Positions 8,330 through 17,816 of a stretch of 64,000 nt of DNA are shown here, piece by piece; positions within the stretch are counted from its first letter, which is position 1; the number at the start of each line of letters is the position of its first letter. The notes beneath the pieces are model-generated. The model was not told the DNA's origin. It made no database searches and saw only the letters and a program-made list of their open reading frames with translations. Made by a program: the position numbers and the translations under genes. The DNA lies in NCBI GenBank assembly GCA_964500205.1, contig CAZCNS010000017.1, positions 12,251 through 76,250 of the forward strand, given 5' to 3'. This DNA comes from UBA10329 sp964500205. GTDB lineage: Bacteria > Bacteroidota > Bacteroidia > UBA10329.

Positions 8330-8893
8330 ATGCGTCAATTGAGAACGGCATTCCTCATAATCACAATCTTGTCTGCCATCCTTCTGTGGGGAAGCTGCAA
8401 GCTGATACAACAGCGCATGGAGCCTTTGTGGGAGGGTTATGGCTCCTGGGAGTTAGTATCGGTCGATTTCAGCCCAGAGGCTGAAGACAAGCTCTTTGAG
8501 CAGTTAGGGAACGAGATGGGCGAATTCTCCGAACCGAAGTTTGAGAGGAACTGGAATTGGATTCAACAGAACATCTACAACGGTCATTACACCTTCTTCA
8601 TCGGGCATGCTGCAAACGGCTGTGTACCCGAACAACTGGATTCCATGGAGTTTCTGCCGAACAGAGTGGCTTTTAGGACAGGGTGCAATACGTGCAGTGG
8701 TTGCGGGGAGAGAAGAGATGGAGTAATGACGATGGAGTGGCTAATGTGTACCGAAGTAGGTTGTGATATCGATGGTGCGATTTTCTATGACCTTACAGGC
8801 CCGCTTCCGATCAGGTTGGTCAGTGATACCTTGGTCATCGGGTCGCTTGAAACGCGTTGCATCTACTATCTGATGAGAGGGGCTGGACGGTAG
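8330..8893 (+). CDS. META/HslJ-like domain lipoprotein
   Basis: With the ATG at 8330 (MRQLRTAFLI) the protein has 187 residues: an N-terminal hydrophobic signal ending in LLWGSC (lipobox-like), then a soluble domain. GSWELVSV near the start, RVAFRTGCNTCSGCG and the MEWLMCTEVGCDIDG segment, ending LVSDTLVIGSLE, follow the META/HslJ pattern (W-L, GCN-sG, T-maC, L-L). Cysteines are unusually frequent. META domains occur in envelope-stress and motility lipoproteins; no specific role can be assigned. The assignment rests on motif order and is moderately secure. Confidence 0.65.
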   Translation: MRQLRTAFLIITILSAILLWGSCKLIQQRMEPLWEGYGSWELVSVDFSPEAEDKLFEQLGNEMGEFSEPKFERNWNWIQQNIYNGHYTFFIGHAANGCVPEQLDSMEFLPNRVAFRTGCNTCSGCGERRDGVMTMEWLMCTEVGCDIDGAIFYDLTGPLPIRLVSDTLVIGSLETRCIYYLMRGAGR

Positions 8894-9038
8894 AATTAAC
8901 AGTACTCAACAGGGTAGAACGCTCGCCCAGTTCGCCTTATGTGGGGCGTAGGTATGGTTGCACACGTCACGAAGCACACATCAAGTTCCTTAGAAGCGTA
9001 GCTCTCGGAAACCTTCGATGCCTGCATGGCACAGTGCT

Positions 9039-9884
9039 TCAATCCTCACCGTCCTGCCGTCCTTTCAGCAGCCGTTTGGCCGATACAGGGTTGACAATCC
9101 TCTTGCCCGTCTTCTCTTCAATCTGTTTGCGCGTATTGCCAGCGATCGTGCCTCCCTGACGTGCGATCACCTTGCTCTGTGCGAAAGTCTCGGGGTTCTT
9201 CTCCCTGCTTATCTCCGTGGTCGTGGCCTCAGCCAGCATGTTCAGGACGAGTTCGAGATTCGTCATGTTGTCGCGGAGGTTCTCCTTGTAAAGCCCTTAG
9301 AAGTTCTTGTACTGCCTCACGTTGAACCCGCTCCACGCCTTGGTGATCTCATCTGTGAGGATCGCATATTCCTGCCCCTTCTGCACTCCACGGGCATCCC
9401 ATTCGTCCGTCAACTCCTTGCGCACCTCTATGCTCTTGAGCCGCTGGTTGACCCACTCTTTGCTGTATCCTTTTCTCAGGTACGTCTCCATTAGACGGTC
9501 AAAACCCAGCTCAGGATCTTCAATCTCTTCTCTGCGCTCACGCCCTACCTTGGCCAGCCATTGTTTGAATGGCTCCGCTTTCTTGGATGGCACGGACTGG
9601 ATCAGGCGCAGCAGTTGCTCCGTGTCGGCCACATCCGTGAGGCGCATTTTGCCATCGGCAGAGGGCATTTTCAACTGGTTACAATTTGTAACCGTTTCAT
9701 TTCCCTCCTTCACAAGCCTGTTTTTCAAGACTTTCCAATAATTCCTTGCCAGCAGATGGTCAGGCTGGTCACTGAGAATCCCCACCACATCCACCACGGA
9801 GAAGAACCACTTCTCCTGCTGGTCATCCCAGTGGGTGCGCACCTGCCTCTGCTCAAACAACCTGATGGCGGTCTCTTTGGTCAT
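9039..9884 (-). pseudogene. BRO-N family protein gene interrupted by one in-frame stop codon
   Basis: Two pieces lie in the same reading frame: 9884-9297 (195 residues, starting MTKETAIRLF) and the continuation to 9039 (…LYKENLRDNMTNLELVLNMLAEATTTEI…). They are separated only by a TAA at 9297-9299. Ignoring the stop gives one 281-residue BRO-N/prophage-antirepressor-type protein of usual length. Its N-terminal BRO domain has WFFSVVDVVGIL and a LTDVADTEQLLRLIQSVPS segment, and the C-terminal part ends in VIARQGGTIAGNTRK. The family normally has lysine near the stop, so an AAA-to-TAA change is the simplest explanation. Such genes are usually DNA-binding and spread by transfer. Confidence 0.85.
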
Positions 9885-9919
9885 TGCCCTTCATTTTAGG
9901 GGCAAGATACAGAGATTAT

Positions 9920-12900
9920 TTACTCCTCTCCCACCTCCAACTCCACCGTCTCCACCACCTCCTGTTCAGGCAACTCAATCGCCAGCGGCCTCAACCTTTC
10001 CCACGCCTCCTTCACGCTTTTCACATTCTCGAAACTGAGCGTCAACTTCTCACCCTTCTGTTTCATGGCGCCAGCGCGGGGATGAGTCTGTACGTATTGC
10101 AGCACGTGGGTGAACGCCTCGCCCTGATAGTAGCTGCTCTGCGGGTCGGCCACAAAATGGCAGGATAGACGACCTTGTTTCAGGAACAGCCTCTCGAAGC
10201 CGATGGTCTGTGCCAGCCAACGCAGTCGCATGGTGTGCAGCAGTTGCTGTGCAGGGTCTGGCAACGGGCCGAAACGGTCGCGGACCTTGGCCTCAAATCG
10301 CTGGAGGTCGGTCTCGCGCGAGATGTCGTCAAGCTCACGGTAAAGCGCAAGACGCTCGGCAATGCTGTTCACGTAGGTGTCGGGCAGCAGGATCTCGAGG
10401 TCGGTATCGATCTGGCAATCTGTGACGGCCGGTCGCTGAGGCTGGTCCGCGAAAAGCTCCTTGAACTCCGTCTCCTTGAGTTCCTGCACGGCCTCATCGA
10501 GGATGCGTTGATACATCTCATAACCGATGTCGGTGATGAAACCACTCTGCTCCGCGCCCAGCAGATTGCCTGCTCCCCGAATATCGAGGTCGCGCATGGC
10601 GATGTTCATCCCGCTGCCCAGCTCGCTGAACTCGGTGATGGCGATCATCCTCCTGCGCGCATCTGGAGTCAATGCTGACAGTGGCGGGGTGAGCAGGTAG
10701 CAGAAAGCCTTCTTGTTGCTGCGTCCCACACGCCCACGCATCTGATGCAGGTCACTGAGGCCAAAATTCTGCGCATTGTTGATGATGATGGTGTTGGCAT
10801 TCGGAATGTCCAGCCCGCTCTCGATGATGGTGGTGGCCACCAGCACATCGTACTCGCCCTCGATGAACCGCATCATGATATCCTCCATCTGCACCGGGTC
10901 GAGCTGCCCATGGCCTATGCACACACGCACATCAGGACAAAGGCGCGAGATGGTGCCAGCCACCTCGCGGATATTCTCAACGCGGTTGTTGACGAAGAAA
11001 ACCTGACCGCCCCGGCCCACCTCGTATTGCACCGCATCGCGAATAAAATCCTCGTTGAACCCGTGCAACTCAGTGATGACTGGATGTCTATTGGGCGGAG
11101 GTGTGCTCAGCACAGACAGGTCTCGTGCGCCCATCAGCGAGAATTGCAGCGTGCGCGGAATGGGCGTGGCCGTGAGGGTCAGCGTGTCCACATTGGCCTT
11201 CATTTCCTTCAGTTTGTCCTTCACGGAGACCCCGAATTTCTGCTCCTCATCTATGACGAGCAGGCCGAGGTCCAAGAACTTAACGTCCTTGCCCACAATG
11301 CGATGCGTGCCGATGAGTATGTCCACCTTGCCCTCCGCAAGACGTTTGAGCGTGTCACGTTGCTGCTTGGCGGTCTTGAAGCGGTTGATGTAATCGACCG
11401 AGCATGGAAACTCCCTCAAACGCTCGCGAAACGTGCGTGCATGCTGCAGCGCAAGGATAGTGGTGGGCACCAGCACGGCTACCTGCTTGCCATCCGCCAC
11501 TGCCTTGAAAGCGGCACGGATGGCAATCTCGGTCTTACCGAAACCCACGTCACCGCACACCAGGCGGTCCATTGGCCATTCGCGCTCCATATCGCCCTTC
11601 ACCGCAATGGTGGCGGTCTCTTGGTCTGGCGTGTCCTCATAGATGAACGATGCCTCCAGCTCTGCCTGCAAATACGTATCAGGATTGAAAGCGAAACCCT
11701 TCTGTGCCTTCCGCCTCGCGTAGAGTTGAATGAGGTCCTTGGCTATGTCCTTGACTCGGCTCTTGGTCTTTGCCTTAAGGTTCTTCCAAGCAGGCGAACC
11801 GATCTTATCTATCTTCGGTTCAGCCCCCTCTTTGCCACTGTACTTGGCAATGCGGTGTAACGAGTGAATGCTTACATAAACGATGTCGTTGTCACGGTAC
11901 ACCAATCGGATGGCCTCCTGCATCTTACCGTTGACCTCGATCTTCTCCAGGCCCGCGAACTTCCCGACCCCATGGTCCACATGGGTCACAAAATCCCCGG
12001 GCGTGAGGCCCGACAGCTCTTTCAATGTGAAGGTCTCCTTACCGCGCTTGTAGCCCGACCGCACCTTGAAGCGGTGATACCGTTCGAATATCTGGTGGTC
12101 GGTGAAGCAGGCAACCTTTGCGCTGTGGTCCATGAAGCCCTCGTGCACAGAAAGCAGCATGGACGAGAAGAAGGGCTTCTCTACCCGATTGCCATCCGGC
12201 AGCGGGAGGTCTTCAAAGATCTCCTCCAACCGCTTTATCTGGCCAGGATTGTCCACCAGCATGATGTTGCGGTAGCCGTTCGATTTATTGTCAATAAGGA
12301 TCTTCTGCAGCAGTTTGAAATCCTTTGCCACCTGGGGCTGCGGGGACATGTCGAAGGTCAGTTCCTGCGCACGGTTGAAGAATCTCCGCTGTCCGAACTC
12401 TACCACTGTGGCCGCCTCCAGCGAACGCACCATGTCCTCCGCACTCAAATATCGATGCTCGGGTAGCGGTTGGCTCACCACACTCTTGAGCTGCGAATAG
12501 GCATCCTTGGCGGCCACCAGTTCCTGCTCCACTTTCAGTGTCATCGACTCGGTATCGGCCGCCCAGATGATAGATTTTGGAGGAAGGAATTCGAGGAATG
12601 ATACGCTCTCGTGCAGCATCACCTCGTCCTGCACGTTCGGCACGATGGTGGCCTTCTTCAGCGTCTTCACAGAAAGCTGCTCTCCGGGGTCAAAGGCACG
12701 GATGCTGTCCACCTCGTTGCCGAAAAGCTCAATTCGGTAGGGCAGTTCCTGCGAGAAGCTGAACACATCGACAATGCCACCACGGATGGCGAACTGCCCC
12801 GGCTCATATACCTGGTCTACCCGTTTGAAGTGGTACTCGTGCAGCATTTCATTGATGAAATCGAGCGAGAGCGTTTCGCCCACCACCATTTGGAAGGTGT

Positions 12901-13321
12901 TCTTCTTCAGCGTCTTGCGGCTAGTCACCTTCTCGGCCAACGCCTTCGGATAAGTGACAATGATCTGATGCCCACTACTGCTCTGTATGGCATTGAGCAC
13001 CTCGCCCCGTTGGATCACGTTGCTGTTGTCAGTCTGCTCTTGCTCGTAGGGTCTTCGGTAGCTCATCGGGAAGAAAAGCACCTTTTTCTTGCCCATCAGC
13101 AGTTCGAGATCACTGAGGAAATAGGCCGCCTCCTCGCGGTCGCTGAGTATGAAGAGGTGGTGACGGTCTGTTTGCTTCACCACGTTGGCCGCCACGAATG
13201 CGATGGCCGAACCTGCCAGACCCTTGATGCGCAGCTTCGCCCCTTCATCCTTCAAAGCCGCTGCCACACGGTCAACAGTGGGCACTTCGGACAGCAGGGA
13301 TAGGAGTTCGTCTTTGGTCAT
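9920..13321 (-). CDS. mfd: Transcription-repair coupling factor
   Basis: An 1133-residue protein of the usual Mfd length and order: an N-terminal UvrB-like region, an RNA polymerase interaction domain beginning near GDFVTHVDHGVGKF, and an SF2 RecG-like translocase with GDVGFGKTEIAIRAA (Walker A), DEEQKFGV (Walker B), TATPIPRT and QMRGRVGRS. A C-terminal TRCF domain follows (E-L-Y-R-L type segment ERLALYRELD). It removes stalled RNA polymerase at lesions and recruits UvrA. A CATCTTTG sequence 18 nt upstream is a one-mismatch promoter box. Confidence 0.97.
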   Translation of the reverse strand: MTKDELLSLLSEVPTVDRVAAALKDEGAKLRIKGLAGSAIAFVAANVVKQTDRHHLFILSDREEAAYFLSDLELLMGKKKVLFFPMSYRRPYEQEQTDNSNVIQRGEVLNAIQSSSGHQIIVTYPKALAEKVTSRKTLKKNTFQMVVGETLSLDFINEMLHEYHFKRVDQVYEPGQFAIRGGIVDVFSFSQELPYRIELFGNEVDSIRAFDPGEQLSVKTLKKATIVPNVQDEVMLHESVSFLEFLPPKSIIWAADTESMTLKVEQELVAAKDAYSQLKSVVSQPLPEHRYLSAEDMVRSLEAATVVEFGQRRFFNRAQELTFDMSPQPQVAKDFKLLQKILIDNKSNGYRNIMLVDNPGQIKRLEEIFEDLPLPDGNRVEKPFFSSMLLSVHEGFMDHSAKVACFTDHQIFERYHRFKVRSGYKRGKETFTLKELSGLTPGDFVTHVDHGVGKFAGLEKIEVNGKMQEAIRLVYRDNDIVYVSIHSLHRIAKYSGKEGAEPKIDKIGSPAWKNLKAKTKSRVKDIAKDLIQLYARRKAQKGFAFNPDTYLQAELEASFIYEDTPDQETATIAVKGDMEREWPMDRLVCGDVGFGKTEIAIRAAFKAVADGKQVAVLVPTTILALQHARTFRERLREFPCSVDYINRFKTAKQQRDTLKRLAEGKVDILIGTHRIVGKDVKFLDLGLLVIDEEQKFGVSVKDKLKEMKANVDTLTLTATPIPRTLQFSLMGARDLSVLSTPPPNRHPVITELHGFNEDFIRDAVQYEVGRGGQVFFVNNRVENIREVAGTISRLCPDVRVCIGHGQLDPVQMEDIMMRFIEGEYDVLVATTIIESGLDIPNANTIIINNAQNFGLSDLHQMRGRVGRSNKKAFCYLLTPPLSALTPDARRRMIAITEFSELGSGMNIAMRDLDIRGAGNLLGAEQSGFITDIGYEMYQRILDEAVQELKETEFKELFADQPQRPAVTDCQIDTDLEILLPDTYVNSIAERLALYRELDDISRETDLQRFEAKVRDRFGPLPDPAQQLLHTMRLRWLAQTIGFERLFLKQGRLSCHFVADPQSSYYQGEAFTHVLQYVQTHPRAGAMKQKGEKLTLSFENVKSVKEAWERLRPLAIELPEQEVVETVELEVGEE

Positions 13322-13408
13322 GCTTGAAAAGAGGGGCGCAAAGATGGGGATTGAGCGCAGGTAAGATCAATGCTGACCCTCAATCTGTCGGGCTCAGCTG
13401 CATGTGAA

Positions 13409-14257
13409 TCACACCGACATCATGAAAATCGCCACTCCTGCCAGCCCAATGCCGATGAGGTTGGCAAACGAAGGCCGCTCGGAGAAGAGCACCATGCCCA
13501 TCAACGCCCCCAGCAGGACGATACCCGTGTTGACCACCGGGAAAACGTAAACACTCGGTAGGTCGGGGATGTCAAGTGCACGGAGCAGGAACAGGATGGA
13601 CAGGTAGTTAGGCACGCCCAGCACCATGCCCGCCAGCACGCTCACCGGTGCGGGACGGGTGCGGGTCACTGCCAGAACGGTGAGTCCGACAACAGCCGCC
13701 ATTAGGAAAAGTACCGCAAGGAAGAACGGGAAATCGGCCTCGGTCATCCAAACTGCCCGCATGGCGTTGAGGCCCGCATCGAGCAGGCCGCTGCCGAAGA
13801 AGATGAGCACTGGCAGGTAGAGGTCGCGTGAATGGAATGCCTTGCCCGTGCGCGGCCAGATGGCGAATGCGACCGAGATCAACGCGAGGACCAGCCCCAG
13901 TCCTTTGACGGCATCGAGTTTCTCCTGAAAAAACAGGATGCCCGAGATCACAGGGATGACCAACGACATCTTGTTGGCCACCGAGGTGATGCCCACGCCC
14001 ACCCGCTGCGAGGACAGCGCGATGAGGTTAAAAGTGGCGAAGAAGCACACCCCGAAGAATGCCGCTCCATAGACCCACGGTTGGCCAATGGCCGCGTCCA
14101 TGTCGTAGCCATCGAGCGAGAATGCGAGGCCAAGACCGCCCGCCACCAAATAGTTCACCGCGATTGCAACAAGGTTATTGACCCCGAACCGCGTGAAGTA
14201 CTTGAAGATGACAAAGAGCATCGTGGTCGAGACGATGCATAGCACGAGGTCGGTCAT
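13409..14257 (-). CDS. DMT-superfamily (EamA-like) transporter
   Basis: A 282-residue integral membrane protein with about ten hydrophobic segments in two EamA-like halves. The second half ends with GLAGVAIFMMSV, and an internal PVVNTGIVLLGALMGM segment is typical of the family. Such proteins export or exchange small metabolites across the inner membrane; the substrate is unknown. Its ATG overlaps the ribD stop in an ATGA, so it is the second gene of a ribD operon. A flavin-related substrate is possible but only inferred from context. Confidence 0.85.
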   Translation of the reverse strand: MTDLVLCIVSTTMLFVIFKYFTRFGVNNLVAIAVNYLVAGGLGLAFSLDGYDMDAAIGQPWVYGAAFFGVCFFATFNLIALSSQRVGVGITSVANKMSLVIPVISGILFFQEKLDAVKGLGLVLALISVAFAIWPRTGKAFHSRDLYLPVLIFFGSGLLDAGLNAMRAVWMTEADFPFFLAVLFLMAAVVGLTVLAVTRTRPAPVSVLAGMVLGVPNYLSILFLLRALDIPDLPSVYVFPVVNTGIVLLGALMGMVLFSERPSFANLIGIGLAGVAIFMMSV

Positions 14258-15279
14258 GCAGGGCGCGGATTGCGGTATCTTAAGAGCCTGTCGGGGCCGA
14301 TGTCCTCTGCGCTGTTCGGGGGCAGTGCGATCACTGGAGCGGCCACGCCCTTGCCGATGTGCTGCGGACTCACGTAGCGTCTGGCCTCATCCCATAGCCC
14401 GCTCTGGAGGAATGAGTTGAGCACCGCAGGGCCGCCCTCGACCAGCACCGACTGCACATCGGCACCATGCAGTGCAGTGAGCACCTCCTTTAGGTCACGG
14501 ACATCGTTGACCCTAAGCTGGTACGTGAGTCCGTTGCGGCCCTCCTTCACTTCATTGACCACAATAACGGGTTCCTGACCTTCAAAAAGACGCAGGTCGC
14601 TCGTTAGGGTCAGCTCGCGGTCGATAACTATACGGATGGGATTCTTCCCGTTCACATGCCGCACAGTGAGCGAAGGGTCGTCAAGCAGAGCGGTGCGAGT
14701 GCCGACCATGATGGCCGACTCCTGCGACCGCCAAAGGTGGGTCAACACATTGGCCGGTGTGGCGGTGATGGGTAGTGCCGACTCCAGATCGCCTGACCGC
14801 TTCCCGTCCACGAACCCGTCCTGGGTCTCAGCCCATTTAAGCACGATGTAGGGTCTTTTTTTTCCGTGAAAAAGAAAGAACCTGCGGTTAAGTTCGATGG
14901 CCTCATCGCGCAGAAGACCGACATGCACCCTAATGCCCTTGTCGCGCAGTTTGGCAATGCCCCTTCCCGCCACCTTGGCAAAGGGGTCTTCGGTAGCGAT
15001 GAACACCTCGGGGATGCCCATGTCAACGATAAGGTCGGCACAGGGCGGGGTCTTCCCAAAATGGGAACAAGGCTCCAAACTCACATACATCGTGGAGTCG
15101 CGCAGCAGCGACCTGTCAGATACAGCTCGCACCGCATTCACCTCTGCATGAGCCTCTCCGTACCGCTGGTGAAACCCTTCCCCGATGATGCGACCATGAT
15201 GAACGATGACGCAGCCTACCATCGGATTTGGCGCAACATAGCCACTGCCGAGCGCGGCAAGGTCAAGGCATCGTTTCAT
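14254..15279 (-). CDS. ribD: Bifunctional diaminohydroxyphosphoribosylaminopyrimidine deaminase/reductase
   Basis: From the ATG at 15279 the protein has 341 residues. The N-terminal deaminase domain has HAEVNAV and EPCSHFGKTPPC, the zinc ligands. The C-terminal reductase domain has the GTRTALLDDPSLTVR region and the VEGGPAVLNSFL motif. Together they catalyse two consecutive early steps of riboflavin synthesis. The longer frame starts with a TTG at 15306 that lies inside the TATCTTTG promoter box, so the ATG start is preferred. It is followed by a DMT transporter gene in the same operon. Confidence 0.93.
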   Translation of the reverse strand: MKRCLDLAALGSGYVAPNPMVGCVIVHHGRIIGEGFHQRYGEAHAEVNAVRAVSDRSLLRDSTMYVSLEPCSHFGKTPPCADLIVDMGIPEVFIATEDPFAKVAGRGIAKLRDKGIRVHVGLLRDEAIELNRRFFLFHGKKRPYIVLKWAETQDGFVDGKRSGDLESALPITATPANVLTHLWRSQESAIMVGTRTALLDDPSLTVRHVNGKNPIRIVIDRELTLTSDLRLFEGQEPVIVVNEVKEGRNGLTYQLRVNDVRDLKEVLTALHGADVQSVLVEGGPAVLNSFLQSGLWDEARRYVSPQHIGKGVAAPVIALPPNSAEDIGPDRLLRYRNPRPA

Positions 15280-15303
15280 AAATGAAAAGTGATCCACGGT
15301 CGG

Positions 15304-15311
15304 CAAAGATA
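15304..15311 (-). promoter_or_regulatory. TAnnTTTG promoter box of ribD
   Basis: Minus-strand TATCTTTG, 24 nt before the ribD ATG. It overlaps the alternative TTG start and so argues against the longer form of RibD. Confidence 0.55.
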
Positions 15312-15336
15312 CCTGCGGCCATGCGGCAGAAGCGGT

Positions 15337-17739
15337 TCAGTGAACCACCATCCGCTGGCGGGCTAAGATGCGCCTATCGTCTGTGGCCTGCACGATGTAA
15401 ACCCCGGGAGCCATGCCATCGCGCATGATCTCCATGCGGCCATCGGTCATGGTGCCAAGGTTGCCCACCACCTTGCCTGTGATGTCCATCACCTGCACCT
15501 CCAGCGGGGTGCTGAAGCGGTTGGTTACGCGCAGTGTGGCCCTCTCAGAGAACGGGTTGGGGAAAATCTCCATCGCGATGCCGCCATTCTCCAATTCGTC
15601 CACGCTCACATTGGTGACCACACAACCGTCAACAATTCTTGGGATGACCTCCTCGTAAGCCCCATTAACAATGGTGTGAACCTGACTGATACATACTTCA
15701 GGAGCATTGATGGTCAAATAGTTGATCCGACAGAGGGGAACTGGCACGTTATTCCTTTCAATCAATGAATCCTGATATGATAAACCGATTACGCGCCCAC
15801 CTCCTACAGCAGCTGACGGAGTAATGGGATACTGCTGCGGATCGATGAGGTTGGTGACACTGCCGATGTTCACACCACTCATGTCGAACTGATAAGCCAC
15901 CACCTTGGCGGTCGGGTTGAGGATGTGGATATCGATGGTCTGATTCTCGAAGTCGATGGCACCGATGCTGAGTTTCACAGTATCGAAGATGTTGGTGAGA
16001 CCGTACGGGAAAACGCAATGGTCATGGGCCGATCCTGTCACGTGCATGTCGATGGTCATCGCACAGTCTGTGAGGAGGGCCGCATCATAGACATCGATCT
16101 CCCCATCAGCATTGAGGTCCTTGCAAGTCGTAGCATCGGTATCATCAGCAATGATGGCCGAGACGTACATCTGTGCATCCACAGCGTTGTGAACCCCATC
16201 GGTGTTCAGGTCTCCCCTCAACACGCTGCCACCACAATCGCCCGTGCAGTCAGGCTGGGAGTTACCATAGACCACCCCGGCACAATCGGTATAGAGTTCA
16301 CACTCGTCACGCTGCTCCACGAAGAGCGTTCCATCTTCGGTGCGGCCTATGTAGATGCAGACCTGCGCCCAGTTGTTGGAATAGCTCAACTCATGTCGGC
16401 CCAAGGCATCGGGCCGCTGCAACCAGTTGGTGGTGTTCACGAAGGTGTAGAGCCCAGTATCCACATCAGTAATATCGATGAACTGGCAGTCGAGGCCCGC
16501 GTCATAGATGTCGCCACAACCCTTGGAGATGCCCATCGTACTGCAACCGTACTGAGCGGTGCCGCCACCCGACCAGCACTCCAGGTCCATCACGCAAAAT
16601 CCGTTCTTGAACCCGATAGGCACCTCCGCCCCGTTGACATCGAACAGGCGGTACTCTGCATAAGAGTCGTAATGAATGTGATTGTGGCAGTTCTGGAAAT
16701 TGAACTGATCAGGGTTCGCCTGTGGGCTGCCGATGTAGTAGTCCGTGTTGCCGACATTGAGAATGTGCGTGGAAAAACGGAGCACGTTACGCAGACCATA
16801 ACCGCTAAGGCACCCTTCCTCCACACGGCAATCGTTATTGCTCGCCACCAAGGATGACAGATACATGGACGAGGCCAGCATTTCCTCATTCAGTGTGAGG
16901 TCAGGGCCATCTGGACAGTCCGGGTCACCGGGAAAGAAGCACTCACCAGAACTAACAGTTGCAAGCGGGTTGTAGTTGCAAGCAGATTGGTTCATACAAC
17001 CCTCGATCGGGCCGTTGTAGACCAGCTCCCAGTTGATGCTCCCTGTGCAGGTGTTGTTGTTGCTCCCGATACGGATCCAGTAGGTCACACCAGCCTCCAA
17101 CAGCGCTGCCCCGATCATCGCCTGCGGGCCGCAACCGCCTTGATTGTTGTCATAGTAAACAGTGGCCGTGTTGTCATCGGCAGGGACCAGTCCCTGGCAA
17201 TAGTCATAGACCCAGATGCGCGTGTCGCAGGAGTTGTCGCAGGCAAGGATGCCGTACGTGCCATGCTCCGAAGGCGTGAATTCGTACCAAGTGTTGTTCT
17301 CGGGCGCAGTGTAGGACCCAAGCCCCACTTCTATGGCAGATGAGCAGGCGAGACCAGGACCGCAGTTGAAGAATGCCTGAGTTCCCGTGCCGAAATCGCC
17401 ACCGGTGGCCACCTCTTCGCCATCAATAGACACACGGTAGTAGCCCTCTCCGTAACTACAGCAGATACCATCGCCAAAAGAATCCCATATCTGGAATCGC
17501 AGACAGGCATCTGCTGAAACACAGTATGTGTAGGACTGGTAGGAATTGTTCTCGTAGGTCGGTGAGCTTCCACCTGAAGCAATGGTGCCACCATTGGCGT
17601 AGCCCAACTGCCAAGTGGTCTCGTATCCGAAATTGTCCGTCATGACCTCCACCACAACCTCCACCTGCTGAGGTGGGCATTGAGCCATCGCGATTGAAGT
17701 GAAAAGGAAAAGCGGAAGGAGGAGAAGTCTTTTCATCAA
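15337..17739 (-). CDS. T9SS-exported lysyl oxidase-like protein with dockerin-type repeats
   Basis: An 800-residue secreted protein. Order: signal peptide (1-19); a beta domain with DSFGDGICCSYGEGYY (86-101); a Bacteroidota GCMNQSACNYNP module (247-258); a lysyl oxidase domain (about 280-475); two dockerin-like calcium loops (508-517 and 541-550); a cohesin-like beta domain (about 585-700); and a T9SS sorting domain (724-800, FPNPFSE to VYIVQATDD). In the oxidase domain His352, His354 and His356 sit in CHNHIHYD, the copper site. Lys378 (GFK-FC) and Tyr412 (DIYDAGLDCQF) match the two residues forming the LTQ cofactor in animal LOX. It should oxidise primary amines, but its substrate is unknown. 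Confidence 0.88.
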   Translation of the reverse strand: MMKRLLLLPLFLFTSIAMAQCPPQQVEVVVEVMTDNFGYETTWQLGYANGGTIASGGSSPTYENNSYQSYTYCVSADACLRFQIWDSFGDGICCSYGEGYYRVSIDGEEVATGGDFGTGTQAFFNCGPGLACSSAIEVGLGSYTAPENNTWYEFTPSEHGTYGILACDNSCDTRIWVYDYCQGLVPADDNTATVYYDNNQGGCGPQAMIGAALLEAGVTYWIRIGSNNNTCTGSINWELVYNGPIEGCMNQSACNYNPLATVSSGECFFPGDPDCPDGPDLTLNEEMLASSMYLSSLVASNNDCRVEEGCLSGYGLRNVLRFSTHILNVGNTDYYIGSPQANPDQFNFQNCHNHIHYDSYAEYRLFDVNGAEVPIGFKNGFCVMDLECWSGGGTAQYGCSTMGISKGCGDIYDAGLDCQFIDITDVDTGLYTFVNTTNWLQRPDALGRHELSYSNNWAQVCIYIGRTEDGTLFVEQRDECELYTDCAGVVYGNSQPDCTGDCGGSVLRGDLNTDGVHNAVDAQMYVSAIIADDTDATTCKDLNADGEIDVYDAALLTDCAMTIDMHVTGSAHDHCVFPYGLTNIFDTVKLSIGAIDFENQTIDIHILNPTAKVVAYQFDMSGVNIGSVTNLIDPQQYPITPSAAVGGGRVIGLSYQDSLIERNNVPVPLCRINYLTINAPEVCISQVHTIVNGAYEEVIPRIVDGCVVTNVSVDELENGGIAMEIFPNPFSERATLRVTNRFSTPLEVQVMDITGKVVGNLGTMTDGRMEIMRDGMAPGVYIVQATDDRRILARQRMVVH

Positions 17740-17758
17740 GAAGAAAAATTGTTTCAGT

Positions 17759-17766
17759 CAAAAGTA
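17759..17766 (-). promoter_or_regulatory. TAnnTTTG promoter box of the lysyl oxidase-like gene
   Basis: Minus-strand TACTTTTG, 19 nt before the start codon at 17739. No good -33 partner was found at the preferred distance. Confidence 0.5.
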
Positions 17767-17816
17767 ATCCTTGTCTGGTGTGAACGCATGGCAAAGAGCG
17801 TGGTTGCCGATTAGAG

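Noticed and set aside
10745..11860. 371-codon open frame on the plus strand
   Set aside because: Antisense shadow of mfd with no recognisable motif.
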